Shown: one piece after another, positions 21,930-23,162 of the stretch
Layout: the number at the start of each line of letters is the position of its first letter
How positions within the stretch are numbered: position 1 is the first letter of the stretch
NCBI GenBank assembly: GCA_002492295.1
Contig: DKYC01000088.1
Location: 1 to 23,162 of the forward strand
From: Lachnospiraceae bacterium UBA7110
Lineage (GTDB): Bacteria; Bacillota; Clostridia; Lachnospirales; Lachnospiraceae
Reading direction: 5' to 3'
Length of the DNA stretch: 23,162 nucleotides
Position numbers and translations under genes: made by a program
The notes under the pieces: generated by a model
Told to the model about the DNA's origin: nothing
What the model saw: only the letters and a program-made list of their open reading frames with translations
Databases searched by the model: none

Positions 21930-22778
21930 TCACAACGAAGCATTTAACTGATTCGCAATTGTGATATAGTGCTCTTTGTCCTTTTTGCAGATAAAATGAT
22001 AAACCACATTCGCTTCCGTGTCCGTAATGGGGATGATGTTCCGGTCTTTTAAAATGCCGGACATATCCGCTGCCAAATTGGTGATAAAACATGGGAGGGT
22101 GGATTGCTGTATCAGCTCCCGAAAGGCAAAGTCGTCCGTTTGTATCAGGAATTTGGATGCGGGCATTTTGTCGTAACAAAGCTGTGTCCAAAATCCGATT
22201 TCGGAGCGTAGCAGACAATTAAATCCGTTTAAATCTGTTAAGGTTAAATGCTTGCGGTTTGCCAATGCATGGCTGCGGGAAATGCAGACAGAGAGATTTT
22301 CCCGTATAATCGGGATACATGTAATTGAGCGGACGGATACAGGATAGGACAGTATTCCGATTTCGCAAGTACCGGAAAGAACCTCGTCCACAATTTCATT
22401 TTGTCCGGCAAGCTTTGAGGAGACAGTCTGTTCCGGAAAACGCGCGGACAACAGTGGCAGCAGAGTCCAAAGCGGTGCGGGCGCACAGGATTTTACGGAA
22501 ATGGTATGCAGCTTTGCATGATAGGCTTGTACTTGCTGTACTGCGTTTTGTGCGGAAGTAATCAGGCTTCTGGCGTATTTCACCGCCTGCAGTCCGGTTT
22601 CGTTTAATTCAATTTTGTTTTTGCCGCGGATAAACAGCGGAACGCCGAATGCGGCTTCGATACTTTTCATGGTGCGGGTAATGGTGGGTTGTGATATGTG
22701 CAATTCCTCGGCGGCTTTTGAGAGCGTGCCCAAATCCGCAAAGGCGACAAGCTGTTCTAATTCTGTGAGATTCAGCAT
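21930..22778 (-). CDS. LysR-family transcriptional regulator
   Basis: A 282-residue regulator, slightly short for the family. The N-terminal winged helix (about 1-60) shows LEQLVAFADLGTLSKAAEELH followed by ISQPTITRTMKSIEAAFGVPLF; Thr-Arg-Thr instead of the commoner Ser-Arg/Ser-Gln stays within variation. The rest is a two-lobed effector domain of periplasmic-binding type (from about residue 90). AGAAAGGA stands 9 bases before the start. It is transcribed away from an aldo/keto reductase gene across a 172-base AT-rich region, the classical arrangement for a LysR protein and its target. Because that target is broken here, the regulator may have lost its partner. Confidence 0.92.
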   Translation of the reverse strand: MLNLTELEQLVAFADLGTLSKAAEELHISQPTITRTMKSIEAAFGVPLFIRGKNKIELNETGLQAVKYARSLITSAQNAVQQVQAYHAKLHTISVKSCAPAPLWTLLPLLSARFPEQTVSSKLAGQNEIVDEVLSGTCEIGILSYPVSVRSITCIPIIRENLSVCISRSHALANRKHLTLTDLNGFNCLLRSEIGFWTQLCYDKMPASKFLIQTDDFAFRELIQQSTLPCFITNLAADMSGILKDRNIIPITDTEANVVYHFICKKDKEHYITIANQLNASL

Positions 22779-22845
22779 GGCGTTATTCCTTTCTGTTAAA
22801 ATTTTTTGCTATTCAATTTATAAAACCTATTTTTCATTATTTCTA

Positions 22846-22875
22846 TTGTACATATTCTGTTTTTTCCTGTAAACT
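22846..22875 (+). promoter_or_regulatory. Candidate promoter for the aldo/keto reductase
   Basis: TTGTAC (22846-22851) and TAAACT (22870-22875) are 18 bases apart within the AT-rich region divergent from the LysR gene. The reductase start at 22951 is preceded by a strong AGGAGGA site. No clear LysR T-N11-A palindrome could be singled out. Confidence 0.35.
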
Positions 22876-22950
22876 ATGTAATGTAAGAACAGAGCTGATT
22901 CTATATAACATTTCATAAAAAGAATAAAAGAAAAACCAGGAGGAATCAAT

Positions 22951-23124
22951 ATGGAATATGTAACATTGAATAATGGCGTAAAGATGCCGAAGTTAGGATA
23001 TGGTGTATATCAGACACCGCCCGCGGATACGGAGCGCTGCGTGCTTGACGCGATTTCGGTCGGATACCGCAGCATTGACACGGCACAGGCGTACGGCAAT
23101 GATGTGATATGTTGTGAAGTGTAG
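22951..23124 (+). pseudogene. Truncated aldo/keto reductase (5' fragment)
   Basis: The first 50 residues are an unmistakable aldo/keto reductase N-terminus: NNGVKMPKLGYGVYQT, then the signature IDTAQAYGN with catalytic Asp43 and Tyr48. Family members continue with EE and a Gly-rich helix to about 270-280 residues. Here the frame runs instead into DVICCEV and a stop at 23122-23124. The catalytic Lys and His and nearly all of the NADPH barrel are missing, so the product cannot be active. The break is near 23101, and the following 60 bases do not resemble reductase in any frame, which points to an inserted element rather than a simple frameshift. The rest of the gene may lie beyond the insertion. 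Confidence 0.75.
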
Positions 23125-23162
23125 ATGTAAACATTTCTGGCAAACGTAGTATTTTAGCGGAA
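23101..23162. mobile_element. Probable end of an insertion element (unidentified)
   Basis: Reductase similarity stops at about 23100, and the sequence that follows (TGTGAAGTGTAG, then ATGTAAACATTTC) is non-coding and unlike the reductase. A TGT-rich AT-biased terminus would suit an IS21-like end, but no transposase or matching second end is inside the window, so the family is only a guess. Confidence 0.35.

Overview
The window looks like chromosome of a Gram-positive anaerobe of the Clostridia, most likely Lachnospiraceae. This is inferred from moderate GC, strong AGGAGG-type ribosome binding sites, consensus sigma-A promoters, and typical families (LytTR/GHKL two-component system, DUF4428, DUF1848, HHE hemerythrin, NifS/NifU pair). 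No rRNA, tRNA or CRISPR array was seen, and the only sign of a mobile element is at the extreme right edge.

Left part (108-7158): a LytTR response regulator and GHKL sensor kinase overlap by 4 bp. They are followed by a tight five-gene operon: an SPFH protein with three zinc ribbons, a zinc-ribbon membrane protein, a TPM-domain membrane protein, and two paralogous DUF4428 proteins, the second with a C-terminal SHOCT motif. The first three correspond to B. subtilis YdjI, YdjG and YdjH, the membrane partners of a PspA-type envelope-stress protein, but no PspA gene is present here. An intrinsic terminator closes the operon.

Middle part (7257-12722): a DUF1848 protein with its own promoter and a C-terminal CxxxCxxC cluster, then a sugar-acid module: FCD/GntR regulator, GntP-type permease and an IlvD/Edd-family dehydratase whose cysteine pattern looks Edd-like rather than DHAD-like. 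Between regulator and permease lie about 400 bp with several hairpins and a promoter overlapped by an 18-bp palindrome. A strong terminator ends the module.

Next (12807-16114): a consensus promoter drives nifS-nifU, followed by an alpha/beta esterase and an AAC(3)-family acetyltransferase. Converging on these is a methyl-accepting chemotaxis protein whose dCache sensor carries all six residues of the amino-acid-binding motif, preceded by a GNAT acetyltransferase.

Right part (19296-23162): an MgtE magnesium transporter sits behind a leader of about 310 nt. The leader holds a 28-codon upstream reading frame inside an 18-bp-stem hairpin, then competing helices and two T-tracts. It looks like a regulatory leader but does not match the M-box. 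A hemerythrin protein, a LysR regulator and a divergent aldo/keto reductase follow. The reductase breaks off after residue 50 into unrelated sequence, the mark of an insertion. All calls come from reading the sequence; no database search was run.
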